64,000 nt of DNA from Marinospirillum alkaliphilum DSM 21637 (lineage in GTDB: Bacteria > Pseudomonadota > Gammaproteobacteria > Pseudomonadales > Halomonadaceae), in contig NZ_FPJW01000001.1 of the NCBI RefSeq assembly GCF_900119735.1, forward strand, positions 344,914 to 408,913, in the 5' to 3' direction. Below, piece by piece: positions 19,562 to 28,328 of this stretch; the stretch's first letter is position 1, and every line of letters begins with the position of its first letter. The notes under the pieces were generated by a model. The model was not told where the DNA came from and did no database searches. It worked only from the letters and a program-made list of their open reading frames with translations. The position numbers and the translations under genes are program-made.

Positions 19562-20362
19562 ATGTGTGAACTGCTGGGCATGAGTGCCAATGTCCCTACT
19601 GACATCACCTTCAGCATGGCCGGATTTCTGCAGCGTGGTGGTGCCACGGGTCCGCATCGGGATGGTTGGGGTGTAGCCTTTTATGAAGATGAGGGTTACC
19701 GGGAATTCAAGGATCCTCATCCTTCCATCAATTCTCCGGTTGCAAGACTGATACTGGACTATCCAATCAAAAGCCGGATTGTCATCAGTCATATTCGCCA
19801 GGCCAATGTGGGCCAGATTAACCTGGGTAATACCCATCCTTTTTCCCGTGAACTCTGGGGACGCCATTGGTGTTATGCCCACAATGGTCAGTTGGCAGGT
19901 TTTCGTGAGGCCTTATCACTGGGTTTTTATCAACCCACTGGCCACACGGATAGCGAGTGGGCCTTTTGCTGGCTGTTAAGCAGGATTCGTGAGGCGTTTC
20001 CACAGCCGCCGGAAAACCCGGAAGCCCTGCAGCAGTTGATTCACGAAAGTTGTGAGACCCTGCGCAGCCTGGGGGTGTTCAATCTGCTGTTTTCTGACAG
20101 TGAATACCTCTATGCTTATTGCTCCACCAAATTGGCACACATCACCCGTCGAGCCCCGTTTGGACCAGCCTTGTTAAAAGATACCGAGCTGAAGGTGGAT
20201 TTTGCCGCCTGTACAACACCGCAGGATGTGGTGAGTGTTCTGGCGACTGAACCGCTGACCACTAATGAAGACTGGACCATTATGGCCACCGGCGAGCTGG
20301 TGGTGTTCCGTGATGGCGAGTTGGTTGCGCGACGCACCAGTCACACAGTAACCAGCAATTAA
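19562..20362 (+). CDS. class II glutamine amidotransferase, YafJ type
   Basis: A 266-residue N-terminal-nucleophile amidohydrolase. After removal of Met1 the catalytic cysteine is Cys2 (MCELLGMSANVP). HRDGWGVAFYED and the RELWGRHWCYAHNGQL block match the YafJ/Gn-AT_II family, which hydrolyses gamma-glutamyl amides or transfers ammonia. No synthetase partner is present, so the physiological reaction is unknown. It starts 19 bases after the VWA stop; AACTG-type spacing makes an operon plausible. The following MoxR gene is about 110 bases downstream. Confidence 0.9.
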   Translation: MCELLGMSANVPTDITFSMAGFLQRGGATGPHRDGWGVAFYEDEGYREFKDPHPSINSPVARLILDYPIKSRIVISHIRQANVGQINLGNTHPFSRELWGRHWCYAHNGQLAGFREALSLGFYQPTGHTDSEWAFCWLLSRIREAFPQPPENPEALQQLIHESCETLRSLGVFNLLFSDSEYLYAYCSTKLAHITRRAPFGPALLKDTELKVDFAACTTPQDVVSVLATEPLTTNEDWTIMATGELVVFRDGELVARRTSHTVTSN

Positions 20363-20471
20363 CCCCTTTCTGGTTTGAACCACCCCTGCGAGCCGATTAG
20401 ACTTTGTGGCATCCTTGCTTTGTTCAAAATGGCCAGTCCATTCAAAGTGGCCCGTTCAAGAAGAGATCCTT

Positions 20472-21317
20472 ATGAAATTCACCGGAACCAAAAACTACGT
20501 TGCTACTGATGAGTTGCAGTTGGCAGTGAATGCCGCCATAACCCTGCAGCGCCCGCTGTTGATCAAGGGTGAGCCAGGGACCGGTAAAACCCTGCTGGCA
20601 GAAGAAGTGGCCGCCGCCCTGGACATGCCACTGATCACCTGGCATGTGAAATCCACCACCAAGGCTCAACAGGGCTTGTATGAATATGACGCGGTATCGC
20701 GTTTGCGTGACTCCCAGTTGGGTAACGACCGGGTGCACGACATCAGCAACTACATTGTGCCGGGCAAGCTCTGGGAAGCCTTCAGCAGTGAAAAGCAGGC
20801 TGTGTTGCTGATTGATGAAGTGGACAAGGCCGATATCGAGTTTCCCAATGACCTGTTGCTGGAACTGGATCGCATGGAGTTTTATGTGTATGAAACCCAG
20901 CAGACCATCAAGGCCAGCCAGCGACCCCTGGTGATCATCACCTCGAACAATGAAAAAGAACTGCCTGATGCTTTTCTGCGTCGTTGCTTTTTCCATTACA
21001 TCCGCTTTCCGGACAAGGACACCATGCGCCAGATCGTTGAGGTGCATTATCCGGGCATTCAGCAGCAGCTGGTACAGAAGGCACTGGAAGTCTTTTATGA
21101 TCTGCGTGACATTGCCGGCTTGAAGAAAAAGCCCAGTACTTCCGAGCTGGTGGACTGGATCAAGCTGCTGATGGCGGATGATCTGGCGCGTGAAGTGTTG
21201 CTGGAAAAGGACTCAGCCAGTGCAGTGCCGCCCTTGTGTGGTGCGCTGGTGAAAAACGAACAGGATGCCAGCCTGCTGGAACGCCTGGCATTCATGATGC
21301 GTCGGCAATCACGCTAG
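20472..21317 (+). CDS. MoxR-type AAA+ ATPase
   Basis: A 281-residue ATPase of the MoxR branch, acting as a chaperone that remodels or activates partner proteins, usually together with a VWA-domain protein. Walker A is GEPGTGKT (33-40) and Walker B is LLIDEVDKAD. The sensor-like SNNEKELPDAFLRRCFFHYIRFPD follows, with a C-terminal lid. ATG 20472 is preferred over an upstream in-frame start because GAGATCC lies just before it and the protein begins like homologs. The next gene, a VWA protein, is 67 bases downstream, giving the classic MoxR-VWA pair. Confidence 0.92.
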   Translation: MKFTGTKNYVATDELQLAVNAAITLQRPLLIKGEPGTGKTLLAEEVAAALDMPLITWHVKSTTKAQQGLYEYDAVSRLRDSQLGNDRVHDISNYIVPGKLWEAFSSEKQAVLLIDEVDKADIEFPNDLLLELDRMEFYVYETQQTIKASQRPLVIITSNNEKELPDAFLRRCFFHYIRFPDKDTMRQIVEVHYPGIQQQLVQKALEVFYDLRDIAGLKKKPSTSELVDWIKLLMADDLAREVLLEKDSASAVPPLCGALVKNEQDASLLERLAFMMRRQSR

Positions 21318-21384
21318 TGTTGATTCATGGCTCGCTCAGCAAGGTTGCCAGCTCCATTTCAGTTATCAAGTCCGGTAGTCATTC

Positions 21385-22560
21385 ATGCTGATTGATTTTT
21401 TTCAGGAAGTCCGTGCTGCAGGTGTGCCGGCAACGCCACGGGAGTTGCTGGATCTGATTCGTGCCTTGCAGGCGGATCTGGGGTTTGCTGATCAGGAGGA
21501 TTTTTATCTGCTGGCGCGAACCTGTCTGGTCAAGGATGAAAAGTACTACGACCGCTTTGATCTGGCTTTCTCCAGTTATTTTGAAGGCATTGGCAGCCTG
21601 GATGAACTGTTGCAGAAGGTGATTCCCGATGACTGGCTGCGCCAGACCTTTGAGAAGTACCTGACTGAAGAAGAACGCCAGAAGATTCAGAGCCTCGGCA
21701 GCCTTGAAAAGCTGATGGAAGAATTCAAAAAGCGGCTGGAAGAGCAGAAGGAACGCCATGCCGGAGGCAACAAGTGGGTGGGTACCGGCGGCACGTCACC
21801 CTTTGGACATGGTGGTTATCATCCGGAGGGCATCCGGGTGGGTGGGCAGTCGAAAAATCGCCGTGCCGTGAAGGTGTGGGAAAAGCGCGAGTTCCGTAAT
21901 TTTGATGATGCCCAGGGCCTGAGCAATCGTAATATTCAGGTGGCACTCAAGCGGCTGCGCAAGTTTGCCCGCACCGGCGCGGCGGAGGAACTGGATCTGG
22001 ATGGCACCATTCGTGCCACGGCACGCAATGCCGGGCATCTGGACCTGCAGATGGTGCGGGAAAAGCACAATGCCGTGAAGGTGTTGTTGCTGCTGGATGT
22101 GGGTGGTTCAATGGATGATCACATCGAGCTGGTGGAGGAGTTGTTCACTGCCTGTCGCACGGAATTCAAGCATCTGGAACATTTTTATTTTCACAACTGC
22201 CTGTATGAGTCGGTGTGGAAGGATAACAATCGGCGTTTTAATGAGCGTACTGCCACGCTGGATCTGCTGCACAAGTATGGTCCCGACTATAAGGTGATTT
22301 TTGTCGGTGATGCGTCCATGTCACCCTACGAGGTGGCAATGCCCGGTGGCAGTGTGGAGCATTTTAATGATGAGCCGGGGCAGGCCTGGATTCGGCGGGT
22401 CACTGACACCTGGAGTCGGGTGGTGTGGCTGAATCCGGTGCCGGAGAAGTATTGGGAGTACACCCAATCGATTGGCATGTTGCGCCAACTGGTGCATGAC
22501 CGCATGTTTCCGCTGACGCTGGAAGGCCTGGATGCGGCCATGCGGGAGCTGGTGAAATGA
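21385..22560 (+). CDS. CoxE-like VWA domain protein, MoxR partner
   Basis: A 391-residue soluble protein. The N-terminal half is mostly helical, with a charged segment (EEFKKRLEEQKERHAGG near 112-128) and a glycine-rich stretch (GTGGTSPFGHGGYHPEG). The C-terminal VWA domain begins at about residue 230, with the MIDAS region DVGGSMDDH (238-246), in which glycine replaces the usual serine at one position. The pattern matches CoxE-type proteins that couple with MoxR ATPases. It directly follows the MoxR gene. Its stop overlaps the start of the phosphatase gene by four bases (ATGA), so all three are very likely one functional unit. Confidence 0.9.
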   Translation: MLIDFFQEVRAAGVPATPRELLDLIRALQADLGFADQEDFYLLARTCLVKDEKYYDRFDLAFSSYFEGIGSLDELLQKVIPDDWLRQTFEKYLTEEERQKIQSLGSLEKLMEEFKKRLEEQKERHAGGNKWVGTGGTSPFGHGGYHPEGIRVGGQSKNRRAVKVWEKREFRNFDDAQGLSNRNIQVALKRLRKFARTGAAEELDLDGTIRATARNAGHLDLQMVREKHNAVKVLLLLDVGGSMDDHIELVEELFTACRTEFKHLEHFYFHNCLYESVWKDNNRRFNERTATLDLLHKYGPDYKVIFVGDASMSPYEVAMPGGSVEHFNDEPGQAWIRRVTDTWSRVVWLNPVPEKYWEYTQSIGMLRQLVHDRMFPLTLEGLDAAMRELVK

Positions 22561-23252
22561 GTCGTATCCTGCAGCTGTTGACTGAAAATACCCGTGGACG
22601 GGATTTTGTGGTGGGTGATTTGCATGGTTATTACTCACCCCTGATGGAACGGCTGGAAGAGCTGCGTTTTGATCCGACCTGTGACCGGGTGCTGGCAGTG
22701 GGTGATCTGATTGATCGCGGCCCGGATTCGGTGCGCTGTCTGGAGCTGGTGAAGGAGTCCTGGTTTTTTTCTGTGCAGGGCAACCATGAGCGTTTTTTGA
22801 TTCACAGCCTGACCGGTGACGCAGATGTCAGCATGACCTGGCTGCTGAATGGCGGGCGCTGGAGTTCACTCTATACGGATGAAGAGTTGCAGGACATGGC
22901 GCAGCTGATTCAGGAAAAAATGCCACTGGCACTGGAAGTACCCTGCAAGGGGCAGCAACTGGGCATCATTCATGCTGAAGTCCCCCAGGACGACTGGAAT
23001 TGTTTACGCCATTGGCGCGGTGAAATGACCAGCCATCTACTGGAAGTGACCACCACCTTGCGAACGCGTATTCGCACTGGCCTGGCACACCGTGTTCATC
23101 ACATCGATGCCGTGGTCTGTGGTCATACTCTGGTGCCTGAGCCAACCCGACTGGGTAATGTGCATTATCTGGAAACCGGCATCTGTGCACCCCAGGTCGG
23201 GGGTTATCTGTCGATCCGCGAAGTCAGTCAGTTATTGGCAGATCCTGCCTGA
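22557..23252 (+). CDS. PPP-family Ser/Thr protein phosphatase (PrpA-like)
   Basis: A 231-residue metallophosphoesterase with the full PPP signature: GDLHG (20-24), GDLIDRG (49-55) and GNHE (75-78), plus the later VVCGHT motif, whose histidine binds the second metal. This matches bacteriophage-lambda-type and PrpA/PrpB protein phosphatases, which remove phosphate from serine, threonine or tyrosine. The start overlaps the VWA gene stop. Its position in a MoxR-VWA module suggests that one of those proteins or their substrate is phosphoregulated; this is inference. Confidence 0.92.
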   Translation: MSRILQLLTENTRGRDFVVGDLHGYYSPLMERLEELRFDPTCDRVLAVGDLIDRGPDSVRCLELVKESWFFSVQGNHERFLIHSLTGDADVSMTWLLNGGRWSSLYTDEELQDMAQLIQEKMPLALEVPCKGQQLGIIHAEVPQDDWNCLRHWRGEMTSHLLEVTTTLRTRIRTGLAHRVHHIDAVVCGHTLVPEPTRLGNVHYLETGICAPQVGGYLSIREVSQLLADPA

Positions 23253-23262
23253 TCTGCCAATA
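23233..23262. terminator. stem-loop between the convergent phosphatase and IOR genes
   Basis: A perfect 12-base stem TATTGGCAGATC/GATCTGCCAATA with the loop CTGCCT overlaps the phosphatase stop codon and ends five bases before the IOR gene stop. No T-run flanks it on either strand, so it is a stable 3'-end structure rather than a standard intrinsic terminator. Confidence 0.5.
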
Positions 23263-23266
23263 AACC

Positions 23267-26200
23267 CTACACTGCAATGGCCAGGGTTGTGGTTTTGCCC
23301 TCACGAAATTCCCGCAGCAGTTTTTCCTTGCGAGCTTGCACCTGATGGGCAGCCGCTTCCCGAACCGGACCAAAACCACGGATTTCTTCCGGCAGGCGAG
23401 CCAGCGCCACTGCTGTGGTGTGGTTGTCTGGCTTGAGCCCTTGCAGCAGATCATCCAGCAGTTGCTGGTAGTCCGTCAGCAACTGTCGATCCAGCTTGCG
23501 ATCCTGGCTGAAGCGGAAGGGGTCCAATGCTGTATTGCGCAGGCCTTTCAGGTTGGCCAGCAGGCGTAACACCGGCAGCAACCAGCGACCATAACGACGT
23601 TTTTTCGGGCGACCGGCAGCATCCTTGCCAAAGTTCAGCAGCGGTGGGGCCATGTGGAAATGCAGTTGCCAGTGACCGGTGAAGGTCTGGTTCACTTCAT
23701 CCAGAAAGTCGCTGCGAGTGAACAGGCGGGCCACCTCGTATTCATCCTTGTAACTCATCAATCGGAATAACTGACGGGCAACAGCCTCGGTTAAGGGCAG
23801 GGATGGGTTTTCAGTTGTATCTGTTATTTGCAGCAGTTGCATTTCTGCCTGACGCACTCGCTCCAGTTGTTGTTGATACTGATCAGCCCAGGCCTGGTGC
23901 TGCCAGTGGGTGAGATAACCGGCATGGTGTTGGATGCGCTCCTGCAGCGAGGCTGTTTCCGGAAGTGGCTGGTGGTCCTGCAGTTGTTCCACCTGCTCAG
24001 GTTCTGCGGCAGCCAGTCGGCCCCAGGCAAAAGCCTGCTTGTTCAGATCCACGGCAACAGCGTTTAATTCGATGGCACGTAACAGCGCACTTTCAGACAC
24101 AGGTAACAAGCCTTGTTGCCAGGCATAACCCAGTAGCAGCACGTTGGCGTAAACGCTGTCACCCATCAGGCGTTCAGCCAGGCGGTTGGCCTGCAGGCTG
24201 GCAAAACCGGAGGCCGGCGCAGTGCTGCGCAGTAACGCCAGGCGCTGGGCCACACCCATGCTGGCATCCCGCTGCAAGACATAATCGGCCGAAGGCAGTT
24301 CGGCTTCATTGCAGACCATGCGCGTTTTGCCCGGCTGCAGCAGTGGCAGGGTGCGTGCGGAGGTGGCCACCAACAGGTCACAAGCCAGCAGGGCGTGGGT
24401 CTGGCCATTTTCAATGCGTACCTGATGCAGGTGTTGTGGGCTGGGTGCCAGGCGTATGAAACTGATCACACTGCCACCCTTCTGGGCAAACCCCATGAAG
24501 TCCAGCACACTGCTGCCTTTGCCTTCCAGGTGAGCAGCCATGGTGATCAACTGACCCACCGTGATCACACCGGTGCCACCCACACCACAGACCAGCAGGT
24601 TGTAAGTCTGCTCCAGGCTGGGTGGCTGAGGTTGTGGCAGGGCAGCAATGCGTTGCTGGAAGGCAGCATCAACGGTCAGCCCTTCACCCTTGCGTAATTG
24701 CCCGCCTTCAATGGTCACAAAACTGGGGCAGAAACCCTGCACACAGGAAAAATCCTTGTTGCAGGAAGACTGATCAATCTGACGTTTGCGCCCCAGTGGT
24801 GTTTCGCGTGGTACCACCGACAGGCAATTGGATTGCACTGAACAGTCGCCACAAGCTTCACAGACATGAGGGTTGATCATCACCCGTCTGGCGGGGTCCG
24901 GATACAGCCCCCGCTTGCGGCGGCGACGCTTTTCAGCCGCACAGGCCTGATCATAGATCAGCACCGTGCAGCCGGGGATATCCCTCAGCTTGCGCTGCAA
25001 GCTGTCCAGTTCATCGCGGTGATGCACACTGATACCGGCCGGCAGGTGTTCACGCCGGTATTTTTCCGGCTCATCAGTGACCACCACCACTTTTTTCACC
25101 CCTTCATCCAGTGATTGACGGGCAATCATCGGCACGCTGACGGGGCCATCCACCGGCTGGCCACCGGTCATGGCCACGGCATCGTTGAACAGGATCTTGT
25201 AGGTGATGTTAACGCCTGCAGCCACAGCCTGGCGTACAGCCATGGAGCCGGAATGGAACCAGGTGCCTTCCCCGAGATTCTGGAAGATGTGACCCTTGCC
25301 GGTGAAACGGCTGCGACCCACCCAGTTGACGCCTTCACCACCCATCTGGATCAGGGATTCGGTCTGGCGACCCATCCAGGAGGCCATGAAATGACAACCA
25401 ATGCCAGCCAGTGCCTTGCTGCCTTCCGGCACTTTGGTGGAGGTGTTGTGCGGGCATCCCGAGCAGAAATAAGGCAGGCGACGGGCACCGCCGGGGTCCT
25501 GGGCTTTCAGGCAGTTTGCCTTGAGTGCCTCCAGTTGATCACTGAATTTCAGCCCGAAAAAACGTTCCAGTCTCAAGGCTACAAACTCAGCCAGCAGCAG
25601 TGGGCTGAGCACGCCCACATAAGGAATCAGCGGTTGCCCCTGCTCGTCCTGTTTGCCCGTGACCAGGACTTCACCGGGGTGGTCTGGTTCGGACATGTAT
25701 TCCTTGATCTGGCTTTCGATGATGCCGCGCTTTTCCTCAACCACCAGAATTTCCTGCTTGCCATGCACAAAGTCGAGGGCTCCCTGACGATTCAGTGGCC
25801 ACACCATGGCGACCTTGTAGATATCAATGCCCAGTTCACGCAGCCGGGTTTCGTCTAATCCCAGCAGTTGCAAGGCTTCCATCAGATCCAGATGGGCCTT
25901 GCCGGTGGTGACCAGACCAAAGCGGGCGTGTGGCAGGTTCAGAATGCGCCGGTCCAGCGGATTGGCACGGGCAAAAGCCTGCACTGCGGCCAGTTTGTGT
26001 TCCATGCGGGTTTCGAGTTGAGGCCCTGGCAGATCTGGCCAGCGATAGTGCAGTCCATCAGCTGGGGGGGTGAAATCATCTGGAATCACAAACTCAGGCA
26101 GGGGAGGCACTTCCACCGATGCGGCACTTTCCACCGTTTCTGATACGGCTTTAAACCCTACCCAACAGCCGGAATAACGTGACAAGGCATAACCCCAGAG

Positions 26201-26788
26201 GCCAAAACTTTCATATTCGGCCACGCTGGCTGGATGAATCACTGGCATGAACCAGGACATGAAAGCCACGTCTGACTGATGCGGCATGGAAGAGGAAACA
26301 CAGCCATGATCATCACCGGCCACCACCAGTACACCCCCGTGGGGGGAGCTGCCATAAGCATTACCGTGTTTTAAGGCATCACCCGAGCGATCCACACCGG
26401 GGCCTTTGCCGTACCAGAGGCCAAACACCCCATCAACCTGACGCTCCGGGTCGGTTTCCACCTGCTGGGTGCCCAGCAGCAGGGTGGCGGCCAGGTCTTC
26501 ATTGATGGCTGGAATGAATTCAATCTGGTGGTTGTCCAGCAGTTTACGGGCTTTCCAGAGTTCCAGATCAACCGCTCCCAGTGGCGAGCCACGGTAACCG
26601 CTGATCATACCACCGGTTTTCAGGCCTTTTTTTCGATCCAGTTCGGCCTGGCGCAGGGCAATGCGGACCAGTGCCTGAGTGCCGGTTAAAAACACACGGC
26701 CCTGGTCACGGGTGTAACGGTCTTCCAGACGGTAATCGTCCAGATGGGGTTGCCCGGCTGTGGGCTGGGGGATGTTCATCATCTTCAC
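23267..26788 (-). CDS. indolepyruvate:ferredoxin oxidoreductase family protein, fused
   Basis: An 1173-residue thiamine-diphosphate enzyme that oxidatively decarboxylates aryl or branched 2-keto acids, giving acyl-CoA and reduced ferredoxin. The single chain fuses the usual alpha, beta and gamma subunits: the N-terminal pyrimidine-binding domain (GMISGYRGSPLGAVD), the TPP domain with CSGCPHNTS and NDAVAMTGGQP, and the C-terminal gamma domain (GVGGTGVITVGQLI). A cysteine cluster (CEACGDCSVQSNC, then CNKDFSCVQGFC) near residues 640-685 probably holds iron-sulfur centres. This fused form is typical of aerobic proteobacteria. The divergent Lrp/AsnC gene is a likely regulator. The ATG is the second of two near 26788. 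Confidence 0.93.
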   Translation of the reverse strand: MKMMNIPQPTAGQPHLDDYRLEDRYTRDQGRVFLTGTQALVRIALRQAELDRKKGLKTGGMISGYRGSPLGAVDLELWKARKLLDNHQIEFIPAINEDLAATLLLGTQQVETDPERQVDGVFGLWYGKGPGVDRSGDALKHGNAYGSSPHGGVLVVAGDDHGCVSSSMPHQSDVAFMSWFMPVIHPASVAEYESFGLWGYALSRYSGCWVGFKAVSETVESAASVEVPPLPEFVIPDDFTPPADGLHYRWPDLPGPQLETRMEHKLAAVQAFARANPLDRRILNLPHARFGLVTTGKAHLDLMEALQLLGLDETRLRELGIDIYKVAMVWPLNRQGALDFVHGKQEILVVEEKRGIIESQIKEYMSEPDHPGEVLVTGKQDEQGQPLIPYVGVLSPLLLAEFVALRLERFFGLKFSDQLEALKANCLKAQDPGGARRLPYFCSGCPHNTSTKVPEGSKALAGIGCHFMASWMGRQTESLIQMGGEGVNWVGRSRFTGKGHIFQNLGEGTWFHSGSMAVRQAVAAGVNITYKILFNDAVAMTGGQPVDGPVSVPMIARQSLDEGVKKVVVVTDEPEKYRREHLPAGISVHHRDELDSLQRKLRDIPGCTVLIYDQACAAEKRRRRKRGLYPDPARRVMINPHVCEACGDCSVQSNCLSVVPRETPLGRKRQIDQSSCNKDFSCVQGFCPSFVTIEGGQLRKGEGLTVDAAFQQRIAALPQPQPPSLEQTYNLLVCGVGGTGVITVGQLITMAAHLEGKGSSVLDFMGFAQKGGSVISFIRLAPSPQHLHQVRIENGQTHALLACDLLVATSARTLPLLQPGKTRMVCNEAELPSADYVLQRDASMGVAQRLALLRSTAPASGFASLQANRLAERLMGDSVYANVLLLGYAWQQGLLPVSESALLRAIELNAVAVDLNKQAFAWGRLAAAEPEQVEQLQDHQPLPETASLQERIQHHAGYLTHWQHQAWADQYQQQLERVRQAEMQLLQITDTTENPSLPLTEAVARQLFRLMSYKDEYEVARLFTRSDFLDEVNQTFTGHWQLHFHMAPPLLNFGKDAAGRPKKRRYGRWLLPVLRLLANLKGLRNTALDPFRFSQDRKLDRQLLTDYQQLLDDLLQGLKPDNHTTAVALARLPEEIRGFGPVREAAAHQVQARKEKLLREFREGKTTTLAIAV

Positions 26789-26920
26789 CGGTTGTTGTCA
26801 TTGTTATGCAGTGAAGTCTAGTGCTTAAGATCAGAAAAGTGCTTGCAAATACACCGGCTGAAAAGCCCGGTTACACAATATTCTTGCGCTGATCGATATA
26901 ATTGATGAATATCATTTCCT

Positions 26921-27062
26921 GGAAACCTCTGATTAATGTCACGAGTGCAGGTTAGGCAAGGCGAAATTGGCTGAAAAAGCGGAGTTTACACAGAGTAAAT
27001 GAGCATTTTGAGGCCAACTTCAACACAGCATAAGCCAGCAAAGTAGTTAATCAGAGGTTTCC
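26921..27062. mobile_element. MITE-like element with 16-bp terminal inverted repeats
   Basis: GGAAACCTCTGATTAA (26921-26936) and its exact reverse complement TTAATCAGAGGTTTCC (27047-27062) bound a 142-base non-coding segment. It contains no open frame for a transposase. Non-autonomous elements with this kind of terminus are known to me from marine gammaproteobacteria, but no other copy lies in this window. A target-site duplication is not clear. It sits 34 bases upstream of the Lrp-type regulator gene and may carry or displace its promoter. Confidence 0.7.
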
Positions 27063-27096
27063 TTATGCTGAATAATAAAAACAAGAGTGACCTGCC

Positions 27097-27567
27097 ATGC
27101 ATCGCCCGCAACTGGACAAATACGATCAACGTATCCTGCAGTATTTGCAGCAGGATGGCCGCATCAGCAATCAGGAACTGGCGGAACGCATCGGCCTTTC
27201 TCCGGCAGCTTGCTGGCGTCGGGTGAAAGCGCTGGAGGAGGCTGGAGTGATCCGTGGTTTTGTGGCGCTGGTGGACCCGGTGCAGGTTGGTCAGCCATTA
27301 AATGTTCTGGTGATGGTGACCCTGCAGCGTCACTCGATTGATAACACCACCGAATTTGAAAGCCGGATGCGGGAGTATCCCGAAGTGCTGCAGTGTTATG
27401 CCACCACCGGTCAGGCGGATTTTATTCTGCGGGTGGTGATTCAGGACATGCCGGCCTATGACCGCTTTCTGAATGAAAAGATTTTTACCTTGAAAGGCAT
27501 CGCGCAGGTCAATTCCAACTTTGCCCTGCGCGAAATCAAGAACGAAACGGCCATGCCCCTGGGTTGA
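27097..27567 (+). CDS. Lrp/AsnC family transcriptional regulator
   Basis: A 156-residue feast/famine regulator. The N-terminal helix-turn-helix (LDKYDQRILQYLQQDGRISN to RRVKALEEAGVIRGF) is followed by the ligand-binding RAM domain (about 70-150), with the YATTGQADFILRVVIQD core. Family members sense amino acids. It is divergent from the IOR gene, whose substrates derive from aromatic amino acid transamination, so control of that gene is likely but unproven. A MITE-like element occupies most of the intervening DNA. Start ATG 27097 is preceded by GAGTGA. Confidence 0.93.
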   Translation: MHRPQLDKYDQRILQYLQQDGRISNQELAERIGLSPAACWRRVKALEEAGVIRGFVALVDPVQVGQPLNVLVMVTLQRHSIDNTTEFESRMREYPEVLQCYATTGQADFILRVVIQDMPAYDRFLNEKIFTLKGIAQVNSNFALREIKNETAMPLG

Positions 27568-27609
27568 TTGGCAACTGAGACCCACAGGGTAATGGCCGTT
27601 GAAACAAAT

Positions 27610-28083
27610 TCAGCCAATGCTGATCTTCGGCAGGGTGGGGGCTTGCAGCACGACCTTTTCAGCAGGTGCAATCACCTTGGCCGTACCCGTTACCACCTTT
27701 TCACCCTTCTGGTTGGTGACCAGGCAATCCAGTTCAACAATCTTTTTGGCATCCTGCTTGTCTTTAACCGTCAGGGTCACGGTCAGGGTGTCATCCAGTT
27801 TCACCGGGCGGCGGAAACTGAGTTCCTGCCCCATGTAGATGGTGCCGGGGCCGGGCAATACTGTGGCCAGGGCAGCAGAGATCAAGGAGCCGGACCACAT
27901 GCCGTGGGCAATACGCTCACCGAACATGCTGGTTTTGGCAAATTCGGCATCCAGGTGCACTGGGTTCACATCGCCTGATACGGCGGCAAACAACACCAGT
28001 TCGCGCTCGGTCAGGGTTTTTTCAAAAGTGGCTGAGTCACCAATGTTGAGGGTGTCGTAAGGACGATTTTCCAGAGTGGCCAT
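27610..28083 (-). CDS. MaoC-type enoyl-CoA hydratase (PhaJ-like)
   Basis: A 157-residue hotdog-fold hydratase. The catalytic block FAAVSGDVNPVHLDAEFAKTSMF (about 32-53) carries the Asp and His of the R-specific hydratase motif. The GERIAHGMWSGSLIS segment follows. Such enzymes hydrate trans-2-enoyl-CoA to the R-3-hydroxyacyl form, linking beta-oxidation to polyhydroxyalkanoate or other pathways. The ATG at 28083 gives MATLENRPYDTL and follows the family; an upstream in-frame extension looks like leader sequence. It is divergent from an acyl-CoA synthetase gene. Confidence 0.9.
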   Translation of the reverse strand: MATLENRPYDTLNIGDSATFEKTLTERELVLFAAVSGDVNPVHLDAEFAKTSMFGERIAHGMWSGSLISAALATVLPGPGTIYMGQELSFRRPVKLDDTLTVTLTVKDKQDAKKIVELDCLVTNQKGEKVVTGTAKVIAPAEKVVLQAPTLPKISIG

Positions 28084-28328
28084 GGTTGTTGTTTCCTTGT
28101 GGTTTTTGATCTGTGCCTCTTGGCGTGAATGGTAACTCCTGCCATTATTGAAAGCCAGTCGAGCGCTTGCTTGGTTATTTGTGGCAGGTTGCAATAAGAC
28201 AAGGGTCGTATTTTGTTGCGATGCAGCATAGTGCTAAATAATCTTCATGTAAATTTTTTACACAAAGATGACGGATGGATTCCGCTGTTTTCAATAAGAC
28301 ACAGAACAGACCAAAGAGGCCAACTTCC

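Noticed and set aside
20425-20460. direct repeats TTCAAAATGGCC/TTCAAAGTGGCC before the MoxR gene
   Set aside because: Two imperfect 12-base copies only; not enough to call an operator.
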